A stretch of DNA of 64,000 bases from Aquila chrysaetos chrysaetos. Its lineage: Eukaryota; Chordata; Aves; Accipitriformes; Accipitridae. The position numbers were made by a program, and so were the translations under genes. Shown in pieces: positions 1-14,300 of the stretch. The notes beneath the pieces were generated by a model. It worked only from the letters and a program-made list of their open reading frames with translations. It ran no database searches and was not told where the DNA came from. The stretch lies in contig NC_044006.1 of assembly GCF_900496995.4 (NCBI RefSeq), forward strand, positions 38,005,120 through 38,069,119. Reading direction: 5' to 3'. Every line of letters starts with the position of its first letter. Positions within the stretch are counted from its first letter, which is position 1.

Positions 1-1935
1 ATCAAGCACAAAAAGTATTTGTCAGTCTATTAATTTTCCACTGGAATCCTCCATTATTGCTCACTTGAGTGTGCAGCCCAAGCTTCTTCAGGATCCAGCT
101 GGTAGTGACCGCTGTCATTAAAGAGGAATTCCAACTGCTGCTCAGCTCTCCCCTTCGTCAGTGGTTCCTAACTTTCTCATGCAAAACCTATCAAGCCAAA
201 AATGTCTGCGACTGTTCTCAGCTCAGTGCTGAATTATTTTGGAAAGCATGAGTAAAATCAACTGGAGTTAAGCCAGCATGAAAAATAAACTGCGCTTTCG
301 CCATATGTCCTGACTGAAATTTTCAAGCATGGAAATCTTAAAAATGGCTAATTCTCCACACGTCAGTCCAGGTTGTTTTATAAATCCTCGCAGAGGAAGG
401 AAAAATTATTCATGGCTAATGAAAAATGGTTCAGTAATTGTAAACTTATGAGCATTTAAAGTCACACATTTGTTTAAATTTTCCCTGAAAAAAGGGATGA
501 GTTAATGCTGCTTGAGTTTAGAGCTAATCAATTACCAGTAACGCTCCTTGGTGAAGTCTGTTTTAGCATACAATTAAAGTATGGCTGTTTCACATATTTT
601 AAGTACTTTTTCTTAAAAAAAGTACAATAAATAACACTGACACATTAATGAATCAAGATCTATGATTCTAAGGTATCCCCAGAAATATGTTCTTCCCCCA
701 GTATCAACTGTACCTTATTCAACGCATTCAGTACTGTTTTGGGTTTGTGTGGCAGGGTTTTTCGTAGCAACTGGGCTTAAACCACAACAAGTACTTACAC
801 TTACTTTCCTGCACTGTGTGAATCTTGATGTACTATTTTCTCTGTTACTTAAAGTGTTATCTTGCATACAATATACAGAAGGAATACAGTGGCCAAAACA
901 AAATGAGGTTACTGATCAGGTATCGGGGTAGGGAAAGCCCCAGTCTTAATGGGGAGGGAGGAAGAAGGGCTGTGTAATCCATAGGACTGTATTACCTACC
1001 AGTCAGGGTACACCAAGCTTGTGAATAACTGATTATGGAGAAAATGGGAGGAAGCTTTGAGCCTTTGGATCCCTCCCCAGTAAATTGGCATTTGCTCATA
1101 CAATGCAGGAGCCAAAAATTCCTTGGGACTCCATAGAATCAATGGAAGGAGGCAAATCCTGCTTTAAGAACTCTCATCTTTGAAGATAATTGAGGGCAAG
1201 GGAAAGGGGAAAGAGATATCATGTAACTGGATCATTAAATGTGTGACAGTGCATGTCTTCTTGGATGTATTTTATTTGAAGGCTGAGGAGGTAAAGTCAG
1301 GAGTTATGGCAGGTATAGGGTTAAAACAGTCAAAGACATATAAAAAAGAAAGTAGGGTAAAAATATTTAGATGAAAGAAAAGAAAAGAGCTATGGTGCAG
1401 AGCATACAAGAAGACTGAGAGCTACAATCCTTTAAGGAAATACCACTACCTAAAATGCAAATCAGTGTAGAGTATTGAGCTAAAGACCAATTTTCTCTCC
1501 CAACTTCCTAGCTGATCTCTGCTGAAAGCTTGATCCATCTAGAATCAAAATGAGCAAAAATTGCATAAAAATGAAATAAAGATCTCATGATTTGGCCTCA
1601 AGTATTTTCACCTGATCTATTTTTCACATCATCACTAGAAAGCTACAGCTTTATGTTAGAAAGGTAAAGCATCTGTGTAGCAGTACTCAATAGTGTTCTC
1701 CTTAAGAGTAACTAATGTTCTTGCAATTGTTTGAAACACTTTATTTGCCATAGCAGCAAGGTCAAAGACTTGCAGGAGTAAATTAATTGTAGCAGTGTTT
1801 GTCCTAGTTGAAAACACCTGCAGCTACTCCTGAGACCTGACGGTCAATGTGACTAACCTAATCTGGGAAGCAATGATATGAAAGGCAATGATCTTGTCAG
1901 AGAAATAATCTTGTTGCTTTTAAAGATGAAGACTT

Positions 1936-1966
1936 AAAAAACAAACAAACAAACAACAAAAAACAC
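1936..1966. repeat. A-rich (AAAC)n low-complexity tract
   Basis: A short run of AAAC units followed by CACC-type sequence. It is one of many A-to-C-rich tracts in the window. Confidence 0.8.
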
Positions 1967-4900
1967 CACCCTACAATACCCTACAACAGTATTTTAGCAT
2001 AATAACATTTAAACAACTATTAACTCACTGTAGAATCAGCATCATGGGATCGGTACCTCCAATGGTGCATTATCATCTACATTTATTCCTTTACATTTCC
2101 TTTGTTTATTGGAGTTGCATGTGTTCAACTGCACTAAATATCCAAATGTTTCACAGCTCCATGTTTACATTACATGCAATGCTCAGTGACTTTTCCATAC
2201 AGGTCTGTTCACAGGTCTGTTGAATCTGACCCCAGCACAGGCTTTCTCCCCCGAACAATGTCGAAATGCTTGTGCAACAATTCATGTAATAGTTGATCTT
2301 GGTTGTTATTTGAGTCTGTATGCTACAGAGCTAATACCTTGTTGTTAGTCAATCATGAAATGTTTCTCCACGAGAAGATGCCTGCTGCCTCAGGCTATGT
2401 TTCAGACAATTTAAAGTCAGATCCAGTATTAGGGTTTTATGATATTATATCTTTACTCTTTTCCTGAAAGTTCTTAGCACCAATATAAATAACAGAGGGA
2501 TTCATATTTTTAAACTTTTTGATATTTTTGCATAATTTTGAAGTCATCATATCAAATAACTACTTCCTGTGAAAAACAATACCAAAAGAATTTTTGCTAA
2601 TACTGTGAACAGATGCCAATAATGGTGAATCCTTCTATCTCTAGCAGACCAGACATTACTGAAGATCCATCTGCTACGTGAGAAACTAGGTGAAGGACAC
2701 CTGACACGTATCTACCCCATGTGACTTGGTTTAGCAGGGATTCTCTGATTTGCACAGGATTTTGCACCAACATGCAGCAGCTGCCCCTTTTCAATTTAAG
2801 TGTTTTTGTTATGGCCCTGTTCTTCTTTCAGTAATTGCTTGGTGGCTAGTATGCTCAAATAGGGTGAAAGACAGCAGAGGGAAACTTAATCACTTGGCTA
2901 TAAGTTAAGGGGGAAGGAGATGCTCTGCATGCTGCTTAGTGTGGTTGTGCCACTGCACAGCCAAGAGAACAAAGATTCCTTGAGAGGCAATGTTTTAGCA
3001 AGACTCTGTTGCTAAGGGTTAAAGCTTCTCGCTTAGTTTGCCCAGTCAATTAGCCAGATTGCCAGTTCCCACACTGAGAATAAAGTAACTTTTTTTTAAT
3101 TGCCTTTAATTCCCCACTGTGACTTTTACAAGCCGGGAACAAGCAGGCTTCCAGAATGGGCAAAAGCTGGCCGCACTCTGCTGCACTGGTGCATCATCCA
3201 GCAGTGTACAGATCACAGCACTGGAGTAAGGACATGCTCATCGTACAGCCACGTAGCACCCATGCCTGATAACCTGGTGTATCAAACCTCCTAGAATGTG
3301 ACAGGGCTGTTAGCTGAAAGGCAATTCGTGAATCTAAATTGGGATTTTAATTGGTGGAGCTATAAATATTGGAGGAATATTTAGATCCTTAGTCAACACA
3401 AGGATAGGGTATTCTAAATATCCTCACTGAGGTGTCTTTTCACAAGTGTAAAGATGAAAATAGAAGACAAACATAGGGCCCTGAAGACCCTCAATTATAC
3501 ATACAACGTTTCCATCTGTTATCCTTTCAGTTAATTCAACCCTTAACTCCAACAGCTGCAGCTCAGTGCCAAATCTATGAAGCAGTGCTGCCATCTCACA
3601 ACTACATGTGTATGTCCTGAGAACAGAGCATATACTGTGTACCCAGATACCTTATATTTAGTAAATAACTTGTGTTTAACATTAAACCTCCTTGTGCTTC
3701 TAATGCAGTTGCCTAGTTGCAAATGCAATGTCAGGTATTTTTATCTTGTGCAAGACTATGCTTCCATAAGCAATTATAATCTAATTAAAGTCATTAATGT
3801 TTATGCCCTAGGGAAAAATTCAGTTATTTGTAGGCATCTGAGTTTTTCCTGTCTTCCCGTCCTCGTTGTAATTTATGCTTTATTGAGCACTTCTAAATAT
3901 CCACAAGTTATTTCACTGCCACCCCAAAGCAGTGCCCCCCTGTAGCCTATGGCACTGTTTTCAGTGCTTCTATCTAGAGTTAAATTAAACAAAAATGAGT
4001 AATATATCTATTAAAGTTTCAGAACTCCACTTCAGCTACAGCTTGTGAAGCCAGTTTTTTAAAGCTTTCCCTTATACCAAAGGATGTTCAAGATTTTCAT
4101 ATCATAAATTATACCTTAATCAGTGTTCAGAACTCTATGCCTTTCAAATGCAAGCAGATATCTAGGAGTGTCTGAAAGAGTACACTGGTGATTTCAAAAC
4201 CTAGAGGACTACTATAATGCTCCACAAAAATTATTTTGAAGCTAGGAAGAGCACACAGCAAAGTATCAGTGAGGTAAAGATTTTAAGATAGTGCTGGAAA
4301 ATTTCCTGTTATTTACCAATTATATAGCAAAACTTTTCATCACTAAATGAGTAACATTTCATAAAGCACTAATGTTTTCTTTTCATAGTTCTGCTAGGAG
4401 TTGATCCATAGACATTAAAGCCAGTGTAAAGGATCCCACTGATTTAAGTAAGCTCTGGAGCAAACTTCTGTGTCTCTCTCAGAGCCAGTACACTCAGGCC
4501 ATGGCGCAGAAGAGGGAAGGGTGCCATCAGTACCAAAGAGTGTCTCTAATAGCTTCCTGGGTTCAGACCTTTCCTACTTGGAACTGAGAACGTTTGGGTG
4601 CAAGGTGAAACAACCAGTGAAAGAGCACATGATTTCATTTCAAGCAATCTAACACAATTACTGCAGAGGGTGTGGGAAGCGATCTGTGTGTATCATTGCT
4701 GTCAGCCCCAGGAAGGATCATTGCTGATGGCCTGTGACAAGTGATACATTTTCCCAGCTGTGTCTATACTAGCCTGTCACCAGAAATGTTCCCCATCACT
4801 ACAAAGACCAAGGTATCTCGACTACAGCTATGAAAGAATTATTTTCTCATCCAATGTAATTCCAGATTTCAAGCATTTTTCATTCCATGTTGGTGTGAAC

Positions 4901-6434
4901 CCCAAACTTCTTGAAGGTTTTCACAAAGAGAAAGCATGCTTTCCCTGGCATTCCCAGATCAAGTTCAACGTGTTGTACAACCTGGTCTAAACAAGGGATG
5001 TAAGACTAAGCGTTTTTCTAACATATCATGAGCACCAGGTTGCCGTGGGGTGGACTTTATTATCTACCTTTGGAGCTGTTACATATATATGCTATCTGTA
5101 AACATTCAAACATTTTACTGCAGCCAGGACTTGATCCCAGTAGAGTTTATGAACTTGATTGTTGTGGTTTGGGACTATTGTCCATCTTTATCTTTCCTCA
5201 TCATGGGGTCAAGATAGCTGTCCCAAACTAAGCTAAAATACTTCAGTTTGACAACTAGTCATTTTATGACAAAAGTAATTTCAGTAAAATATTCCCAACT
5301 AGTGGCAGTAATGCTTCTTTTGGAACAGGTTCTAAATAGCAATCAGCACGGCCAGCCTGACCTTGTCTGAAATCTGCTTGGAACAGATTTAATTAACATG
5401 ACTAGAAAGCTAGAATACAGCCTGATATGGCCTGTATTCTCCACAGACCATTTTTTTAGCTAAAGTGCTCTTTAGTAGGGGTCTGATGCCCACGTAGTAC
5501 AGTCCCGTGATCAGGGCAGCACTTAATTGTGTCATTAACATGAAATGAGTGGGACTTAAGCACATATTGTTACATACAAGTTGTCCCAAGTATGAATTAA
5601 GAAATCATTGTTCCTTGGGAATTATCCTTAACGTGCAGAATTAAGAAATGCAAGCAGACATTCTGTGGGACTTTAGTCTCAATAGCATAAATACAACTTT
5701 ATCTGCAATGTTTTTAAAGCTGACTTAAGAATATATACAGAAATAGCCTTCTTTCTACATGCTGTTCCATTTGCCATCCTAGGAAAAAAAGCAAAAGCTA
5801 AAATATTTTTTTCTGGATTTTCAAACTAGGAATACATAAAGCAATTCTGAGCAGCTGAGTTGCTTGTATAACTAAGCAGAAGTGCTCATCAACATTTAAG
5901 CACACAAACCCAGTATATTTTAGGTTCTTTCAGCATACCTTGTTTAGTGTGCGTGTCAGGACACCATAAGTTTAAACGTTATGCTGAGAAAATTTAATTA
6001 TCTGCTATTTCCATCACATATCTCCAGCCCACACTTCACTGTCCAAGCTATTAACTGAAAATTTGGAATACAACTACAGATGAAAATGGATTTATTTGAT
6101 TAATGTGTGTATACAAGTGTGGGTTCTCTTGTGAACTATTCAAGTGTTGAGTTTAATTGAGCTACAGCTGGTGCTGACTGTGTTTTCAGAGAGTAGGGAT
6201 TTACTGACTGATTGACTGTCTCTCCCTTTTAACCTGGATGAAGATGCGTTCAGTAAGAAACTTCCTGATGATACAAAACCACAGGGAGAATAGTAAAAAA
6301 GAGAAGAGCAATAAACTGAATAGAAAGAAGAGCACATAAAATCAAGTAGCTTATACAAAAGGAAGGAAACCAGGCATACCAGTTAGAAAATGCATTAAAT
6401 CAGGGATTTTATTTGTAAATCTCCAGTTCAACCT

Positions 6435-6462
6435 GGGGGGGGAGGGGGAGGAAAAAAAAAAA
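6435..6462. repeat. Purine tract, G run then A run
   Basis: Eight Gs, then G-rich and A-rich sequence with no pyrimidine. It is a polypurine block in intergenic DNA. Confidence 0.85.
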
Positions 6463-6790
6463 CAAGTAAGAGCTACTATTCCAATGACAATGCAAATCTC
6501 CTTTGGAGAGGCAGAATAAATTAAATTAATGAACTTTCAAAACCCTTCAGCTGAGAACTTCTCTCCCTTGTTGCCAGAGTTAGATACAGCTGTTCAAATG
6601 GTATCACAGAGGTAAAGCAGAAAATAGTAAAAAGAAAGAAACTAAAAAATTGTCTTCCCTGCTCAGGCAGGTCAAACATCCTGTGTGACCTGATATAAGT
6701 ACTGCTTAGCCTAAGAAAAAAGGGTGAAACCAAATGCAGATTGCCAGGGTGCCAACAAAAGTATTAAAAAAGCAGTAAAGCTATGCAGTT

Positions 6791-6841
6791 CAAAACAAAA
6801 CAAAACCAAAAACCCCACAAACCAAAAAAGTCCCCCAAACC
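6791..6841. repeat. A/C-rich low-complexity tract
   Basis: Repeated CAAAA units grading into CCCCA and CCCCC blocks. Similar tracts lie at 8,039-8,068, 16,532-16,575, 30,668-30,730, 48,650-48,685, 56,048-56,150, 60,259-60,300 and 61,516-61,545. Confidence 0.8.
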
Positions 6842-8273
6842 TCCATAGCCTTCATTATCTGGAAAAACACAGCAAAACTTAACCCTTTTTATCATTTTGG
6901 TGGAATAGAAGTTCTGGACAATCATCGAGAAAGAGGCCACTGCAAGGGCTCTTTCCAGCTATTCTGGGTATGCAAAACCAATGCCCCATGTTCATCCTGC
7001 CCGTATTCCATCTTCCAGCATTACAGAGCCCTTCCTGCCCTTCTGTAGGTGGGAAAGTCACTTCTGTATTTCAGGTATTGTCTTCTGTTTGACCTTTGTT
7101 CTTTTTCACCAGTAATTTCCTTGCTGTCTTTCTATAAACTGTGATCTGTTCTTTACATGGAGGTTTAATATACTCTTTTTTTTTTTTTTTCCTCTTGCAG
7201 GGGAATAATACTGTAGTTTTTAATTCTACATAAGACACAAGTCTTGCTGCTGCCCACAGTTATAAATTAAGATGTTCTAGAAATATGGTTTGTTTTCCTT
7301 CACTGGGAAAGAATGGGTTATACACAGAAATAATTGAGGAAATGTAATTATTTAGAAAATCTTAGTAGTTCTGAATAACATCCCTAATATGATTTTGTAT
7401 GTAAAATCTAGGAAGATGTAATACCAGAATTTCCTGTTCTTTCTCACTTTTTCATACTAGGATACAAACAGTTACAAGACGACTCTGTGCCAGGTTTGCC
7501 AGTATCTCAAGGGCTTGAAAATCTCAACTGTCATCTGACTCAGTGGGTCACGGAAAGAAATGCACTTCTAAATATACATGAGAGAGCTGTGAGTGAAGAC
7601 ATGCAATGTGTGGGACGGGGATGCCATTATGTCACGGGGAATTTTGTCTTCTAACTTGTTTTTTAAAGCACAGACCCCTCTACCTGGCTAATCTTAAGCT
7701 CCACTCCCCCAGTGTTGTGGCTTGTCTCCTATTCTATAATCCTGGTTGCCAGATATATCTGTCAACAGCTGGCTGATTGGGACAACCGGCTTCTCCTGGC
7801 ACACAGGGTCACCAACCAGGAAAGAGCCATGTGCTCAATATATTACAAAATAAAATATGAGGCTGGAGCTCAAATGGCAGAGTCTATTCCCAGTAAATGA
7901 GATCTGACAAGTCTAATGAATATATTGAAAGTGTAAGACTTTATTCATACACTAGTCAGAACAACTCCTGAAAAAGTATCTATCCTTATCCATCTGTCTT
8001 GAGGGAATTCAATGCAAACAAACACTAAATAATGAGAAGAAAAAACAAAAAAAACCAAACCACAAAAATGCCAGAAAATACACACGCTTCCAGTCGTAAC
8101 CTCTGATCACTGAGTATCATGATGGCAGAGCGCCCTAAATTCCCCGAGTTTTGTTACAGCGTACACAGTAAAAACAACGTGGAATGAGTAGGCGCTTCTA
8201 CTGTTGACAATTCTTTAGTGTCCCTTGCATATGGATAGAAAAGAAACAAATTGTGAGGAAAAGTTGCTGAGAG

Positions 8274-8301
8274 TTCTCTATACTCTGCTGAGTATAGAGA
8301 A
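8274..8301. repeat. Perfect inverted repeat, 12-bp arms with 4-nt spacer
   Basis: The left arm TTCTCTATACTC (8,274-8,285) is exactly complementary to GAGTATAGAGAA (8,290-8,301), with TGCT between. It could form a stable hairpin or cruciform. No flanking gene explains it. Confidence 0.9.
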
Positions 8302-11300
8302 AGTGTTTATAGTTTGGTATCCTCTCTTTTTTTTCCTCTAAGATTGCTCTATTCTCTACACCAGAAATAAATCTGGTGCCCTTCTGGATTTTATGAAGAA
8401 TATTTAAAAGAGAGATAAAAAAATGGCATAAATCTAAAATATTAGCAGTAAAATTAAAAAAAAATATGTGTAAACTTTTAATAAGCTTAGCATTAACAAC
8501 TTGAATTTCTTTAAATTGTACCAAGAGTGACAGCTATCGCTTCATCCTCACAGGTTTGCATGTACATTACCAAATATAGCCTTTGCTTCAGCCAGAAGTC
8601 CTTTACTTCTCCTGTGCTAGAGTAATTAAAAGCAAAGCTATAAAACTTATAATTCCTCCAAGGATTTATTGAAATCCGACAATTTTTTTTATTATCTTTC
8701 TCCAATGTACTATTTATAAATCCTGCCTTTGAGACCTTTTACGCAAGCTATTTGTAAAGCACGTTCAATTTGCAGAGTAATCTGGCTCCACCAAGTGACG
8801 ATTGCTGTGATTGCTAGTCTACACCTGGACCTAAGATAACAGAAAGGGGTACTAAATATTAAACTAATTTGGTACCACTGGCATTTTGCTGGAGATCTTT
8901 GAACTTCAGTAATTCATACATTTTAAATAGATTATTTTGTTGTAGTGTAGATGGTAAGTGAAAACACTGAAGCATTGTAAGGAACTTATGCGTCCCACTT
9001 CTCCTGGATGATGCTGAAATTTTGTCTTACAAAAGTACCCATACTATTAGTAACTCCAACAATAATATCTATAAGAATAATTGTAGTAGGGTAGAAGGGA
9101 GGCAGGAGAGCAAATTATTTCCCTTAAATTCATTCCACAGCTTCCAGATGCTGTGCAGCTAGATAACTAGAGAAAGTCTGCTGAAACACAAGGAATGTTT
9201 ATGAATGAACTTACTATGCAGTCTCTAATATAAGGTCTGAAAGAACATGCTTCAGAAGGCTCAAAAAGAAGTGGATGAAAATCACAGGCGTGAGGAAGGC
9301 TATTCTGGTTTTCTGCAATACTATTTTTGAATGACAGCATATTCTGAAAGGAAAGGTTTTTAAAGCGCTCCAGAGTGAGGAGGCTGAAGGCCAGGGAGAT
9401 ACCATGCAGAGCCAGACAGTGAAACTGAGATTGCTTTGGATTGCCTGCATCAGTTTTGTGAACCCACTCAAAGATCCTGGCTCAGCTTTTGCAAGCTCGC
9501 AGGGACACAAAAAGGTAGATCTGCTGAAACTTGAAACTACCATGAGGCAGTTGGTATGTTTTAAATATCATTGTTAGACAGCTGTAAATTTTACCATAAA
9601 CTGTAGGATTTCTTTTATCATCATTATTACTTGCAGTTTTGTTATTTTTGGTGAGGAAGACTATGGAAAGGCTGAGCAAACTGTCTTTTGTTACCTCAGA
9701 GTTCTACTTCAATTACTTATTAGCAGAGAAACCAATACAATGGGCCAGCAGCTATTGGAAAGTATCAGAAACCCATGCACACAGATATGCATGTGCGCAC
9801 ACACATACATGAGGTATACAGACTATCAGAAATTGTTAATGTCTTTAGCATTATAGTTCTCTCTGCCATTGTCCCTAGCTATAGAGGAGTATATGAGCTA
9901 TACAATAACACAGACAGTATTTTTTTTACTTGTGTGTTCTCAGTTACATGTTCTGTTCCTTTGAAAAGGCTGGATGAGGAGGAAGCCTGCTCAAGACAAT
10001 GGGAGATAACTCAGCATGCTCAAGGGAGAGAAAGTCAGAGGGACCACAAGAAGAAATAGACAGGAGATTCACAACAAAGAACGGCCTGTCTCTAGAAAGA
10101 CTGGAAAGAACTTCCTGAACAGGACTACACAGAAATTGTGGGCACTCAGCAGCTGAAATCCAGGATCCGTCTGCAAGGTGATGGTGGGCAAGAAGAGTAC
10201 AGTGCATAAATCTTAACTTCTGTTCTGTCGCCTCAAGTTGCCTTAAGTTTTCTTCACATAAAAAAAAAGTAGAAATGCAACTTTTTATTTAAATTCAGTG
10301 TGGCTTCTTTTTAGTTTATAATTTTTTTGGTCTTTTGGGGGAGCTCATTATAAGATGAAAGTCTGAGGCATTTCCACATCAAAGCTGTACTCTACTCTGC
10401 ATCTTGTCACAGAAGGGAACAAACAACCTTGCAGACCAATAGAAGCTGCTAGTGTCCTAGATCCCTGTGTTATTCTGAGGAAGAGCAGGGGGTTGTGAAT
10501 AATATAACAGGGAAAATCACCTTTGGATCTGAACTGATTCCTTTTGAAGAACATATTGAGGTGCTTCTTAAAGCCAGATTTTTGCTTAGATTCTCTGTTA
10601 TCTTGTGTTAATCTGTCACTGTACATAAAGTAAAAAAAAGGATGAGTCTTACTCTCCTTGCTGACAATCAGGGGCAGGGGGGAAGATCTTCGTTTTTTCC
10701 TGGATTTAGACCAGGATTCTGTCCTTAGCATTCTGGGACTTTATTCCTTGGGAGTTATAAACTCTGTATGATTTATGGACTTAAATATCAATTAGTGAGA
10801 AAAGCAATCCTTGGAATCTTGAACAATTAGCATTAGTGTTATTGTCTCTAACAAACACTAGCAACACCAAATTCTACTGGCCCATAAGAAGACCCCCACT
10901 CTAGGGTTAAAATCATATTTACCCCAAACTGTAAACTGACTGTCCAGCAAACAGCAGCTTAATCAGGGAGCAGAAAGGAAGTGAATAGGTAGGTAGAACA
11001 CAACACAAATAAAAAGAAGAAAGTGTAGATCGTGGTAAAAATCTGTGCTGAAGCCTGCACTTTAGGAAAGAAATACTCAGTTTAAATGTCTGGGCAGTAA
11101 GCTGGTAATTTTGCATTCAAGTTGTACTTTGATGCAAGATTTCAGGACAAAAAAAAGCCAAAGTGAGTTTTCATGATGCAACAGAGAAAGTACAATAAGC
11201 CAGTACCAAGGCAGACACATCAAAACATCATCTTTAGCAAAAGGATTATGGCAAATGCAGACTTCCCCACTACTTCCTCACTAGTAAGTACTTTCTGATT

Positions 11301-14300
11301 GACTATAGAAGACCACAGACTAAGACATGAGCCTTTTTACCATCAAATAATGCACAGTCTGATAAATACCAGAATTCAAATGGGTTGGCAACTGGATAAG
11401 ATGTGGTTGTTCAGCCTACAGGCAATCAGATATGATGGGCACACTGAGGTTCTATTTTATGTGTAGAAGTACCTTTCTCCTATTTCTAGGACTTCTGTGT
11501 TTCTACATGTATTTTACCAAAAAAAGGCTCAGGTTAGCTATCATTTCTTAGCTGGCCTAAGTTGACCAAGAGTGTGTGTGTGTCCATTTCCTTTTCTGGT
11601 TGGGGCAGCAGCCAGCATACCTGATGGAGGTGAGACAGTATCTGTAGGAATGAAACTAGGAAAGCCAGAAATAAGTTGTTTTATCTAAATGTACATAACA
11701 GGAACCTAGTCAGACTCTCCTGTAACAGTCTGCATCTACTCTTTCCAAAACAAAACTGGTAGGAGAGATGTGTAGGAAGGTGACTGAATGTTGAGTGGGC
11801 TTAGTGTCTGCAATTTCATTTTCTCTACATCACAGGGACAGAAAACTGTCATTTGAGCAACTTTGTTTAGATTTGTGCTAATTTCTTGGCAAACAATTAC
11901 TTCAATCTAATTTATCTCATGAAATTTCTACAAAATTGCTTTGTACTAAAGCATTGATTTTGAAAGTTTTCTATTAGGTCTTCTCCCAACCTGTTTATAA
12001 CAGAAATTGTTGGCTTAACTACAGTGAAAAACTTTCTGGGAACATATTGATTATATTAAAATTTGTGACACAATAGCTTAATTACTTTTTTCAGTAATAT
12101 GCAAGCATTTCACAATGATTTTATCATGACAAATGCTATGCTCTGTTTCTATTGATTTAAATATTGTTAAGATTGAAGGAAATTTGGTCACAGTATCTCA
12201 TTTTTCAAATGTTCTTAAATTTTAAAATACTCAAATCACACAAAATAAACTAAAAGAACCACGGAACATCCATTAAAACAGTCTTTTTCAACATACTGCT
12301 TCTGCGCTTCCTCCCTCTTAATACAATCTCTAGTTCTTACCATACCTATTGTATCTGCATACAAATATAAAATACCAATATTGGTATCTTTTTATTCTGA
12401 TTTCTCCAATAAAATTGAGGGGAAATATTCTGAAAGGAGAGAAAAACAGATGAAATTGTGGGAATGAAAAGCTGTAACACTGGCCACTATAACACAGTTG
12501 CAAACTAAGATAATAGAATGATAAAAGGTAGCAAGATACAGAGAAGCAGAAGTAGAGAAAAGTGTAAAGATAACAGAGCTCGGAGAATTCTGCCACTGTT
12601 CCGCTTTTCTGTCAGTCAAAAATCTTGTTATGTTTGAAGTTCACATCAGCAGCAGCTCGGTTGCCTTTTCATATCTCTTTACCACTGCCACACGACTTAC
12701 AGCTTTCACTGGTGACAGATTTGCTTCAACTGTTCAAATAAACATCAGAATGTTAGTGGCAGGCTAAGCTATAGAAACAAAACAACCCCAACCCTTACAA
12801 GCCATCTTAATGTCAAACGTTGTAATGTCATTTTGGCCATACAATTACTACTTTTTTTGATCCTCATGAGTGCTTGTCTTTCAAGTCCCTCACTTCTTAC
12901 AAAGAAACAGCAGCCTTAGAGTGAGCTGAGATACATTATCAACAGAGGCACCGAATGACAGTTGGGGTGTATTGCTTTGTTATAGCACTGACCACTCTTT
13001 TTTGCGCGTCTGTTTTCTGTCAGGTATCACCCACAGCATTTCCGACAAGTGTTTAAGTAATAAAATGACCCTGCTTATTTTAATATGGGCAGTGTACCTA
13101 GAGCAGAACCAAATGGACTACTACTGGGTAACAATGTTTGCTTCTTTGTATATCCTTGGTTATAAATTATACCCTATCTTCTCTCCATTGTTCTCTGTGG
13201 TGGACTGAAGTCATTAAAAAGTGCTTGCGCAGGACCTGTTGTGAGAGAACAAAGTGTCAATCTACATCTATGTCTTCTACCTATGAACAATGATTAGCTC
13301 TTTGAAAGTCATTCACCCATGACCCAAACCTCTGAGAGCTGACTGCAGCAATACAACACCAGCAGGAAAGAAAATTGCTTTTCCACACTTCATAAAAATC
13401 CTCCTTAAAAGAATATTCTGATCTAGATGCAGAGCTGGTTGTCTAGACATTTTTTTTCCTGCCCAATGCCAGTGTGCTCTAGCCAATGTGCACGCAGAAT
13501 ACTCCTATTAATTTCTTCTGTCCTTCATCGTGTTTTACCAGAGGCTTTAGGAGCCAGTAAGGGTTGTAGAGTACCTACTGCTATAAGGCCTCAAATAAAT
13601 ACTTGTATTTAATGTGTACATACAGAGTACTTGTGTTTAAAGAGAAAGGTAAAAGAAAAGAGATCAGTTCTAATCCCAGGTTTGCCCATACAAACCAAGA
13701 CCCTCTCCATTGACATCACAGTACCTATAGAGAGAAGGTATATAAGAGCAGGAAGCTAGTGGCACTCTGCTCCATTGGGATCCGAGGTTTCTGCACATAT
13801 CATTATATGGTTAATATTCACCTCTCAGATTGTGACAGATATATTAGCATTAAAAAAAGCTACATTAAGATATGCTCTTTTATCCATGAATGAGTTTGTT
13901 TCCATTACATCAGATAGTATCATCATCATTAAGATCCACTATGCAGATAAGAGCACATTTTTGCCTCTGTCTCTTTATGCCACTATTCTACTAGTATGTC
14001 TCTGAGCTATTTATTCATCAGGAAAAAAATAGGTTATACTTAGTGGAAAGCCACATATTTATACAAACACTATAAGGAAAAAAAACAGTTTTGTCTGTAA
14101 ATGTTCATTCAACAGTTAAACTTTAAAGCTTTAAAAAAAAAATTACTTACTGAAAACTACATATGTGGTTTCAGTTGTAAGTAGAACAAAGTACTTTTGA
14201 GAAAGAAAAATATAAAAATTGTAATTAGAAAGTGGTTATGGATAACTTAGAATAGAGAACACACTACTAATAACATATTCCAAAATAGAAGTGGTCTGAA

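Noticed and set aside
7170-7205. Splice-acceptor-like signal: T15, CCTCTTGCAG
   Set aside because: Good pyrimidine tract, but no coding frame or donor follows that suggests an exon. Likely chance.
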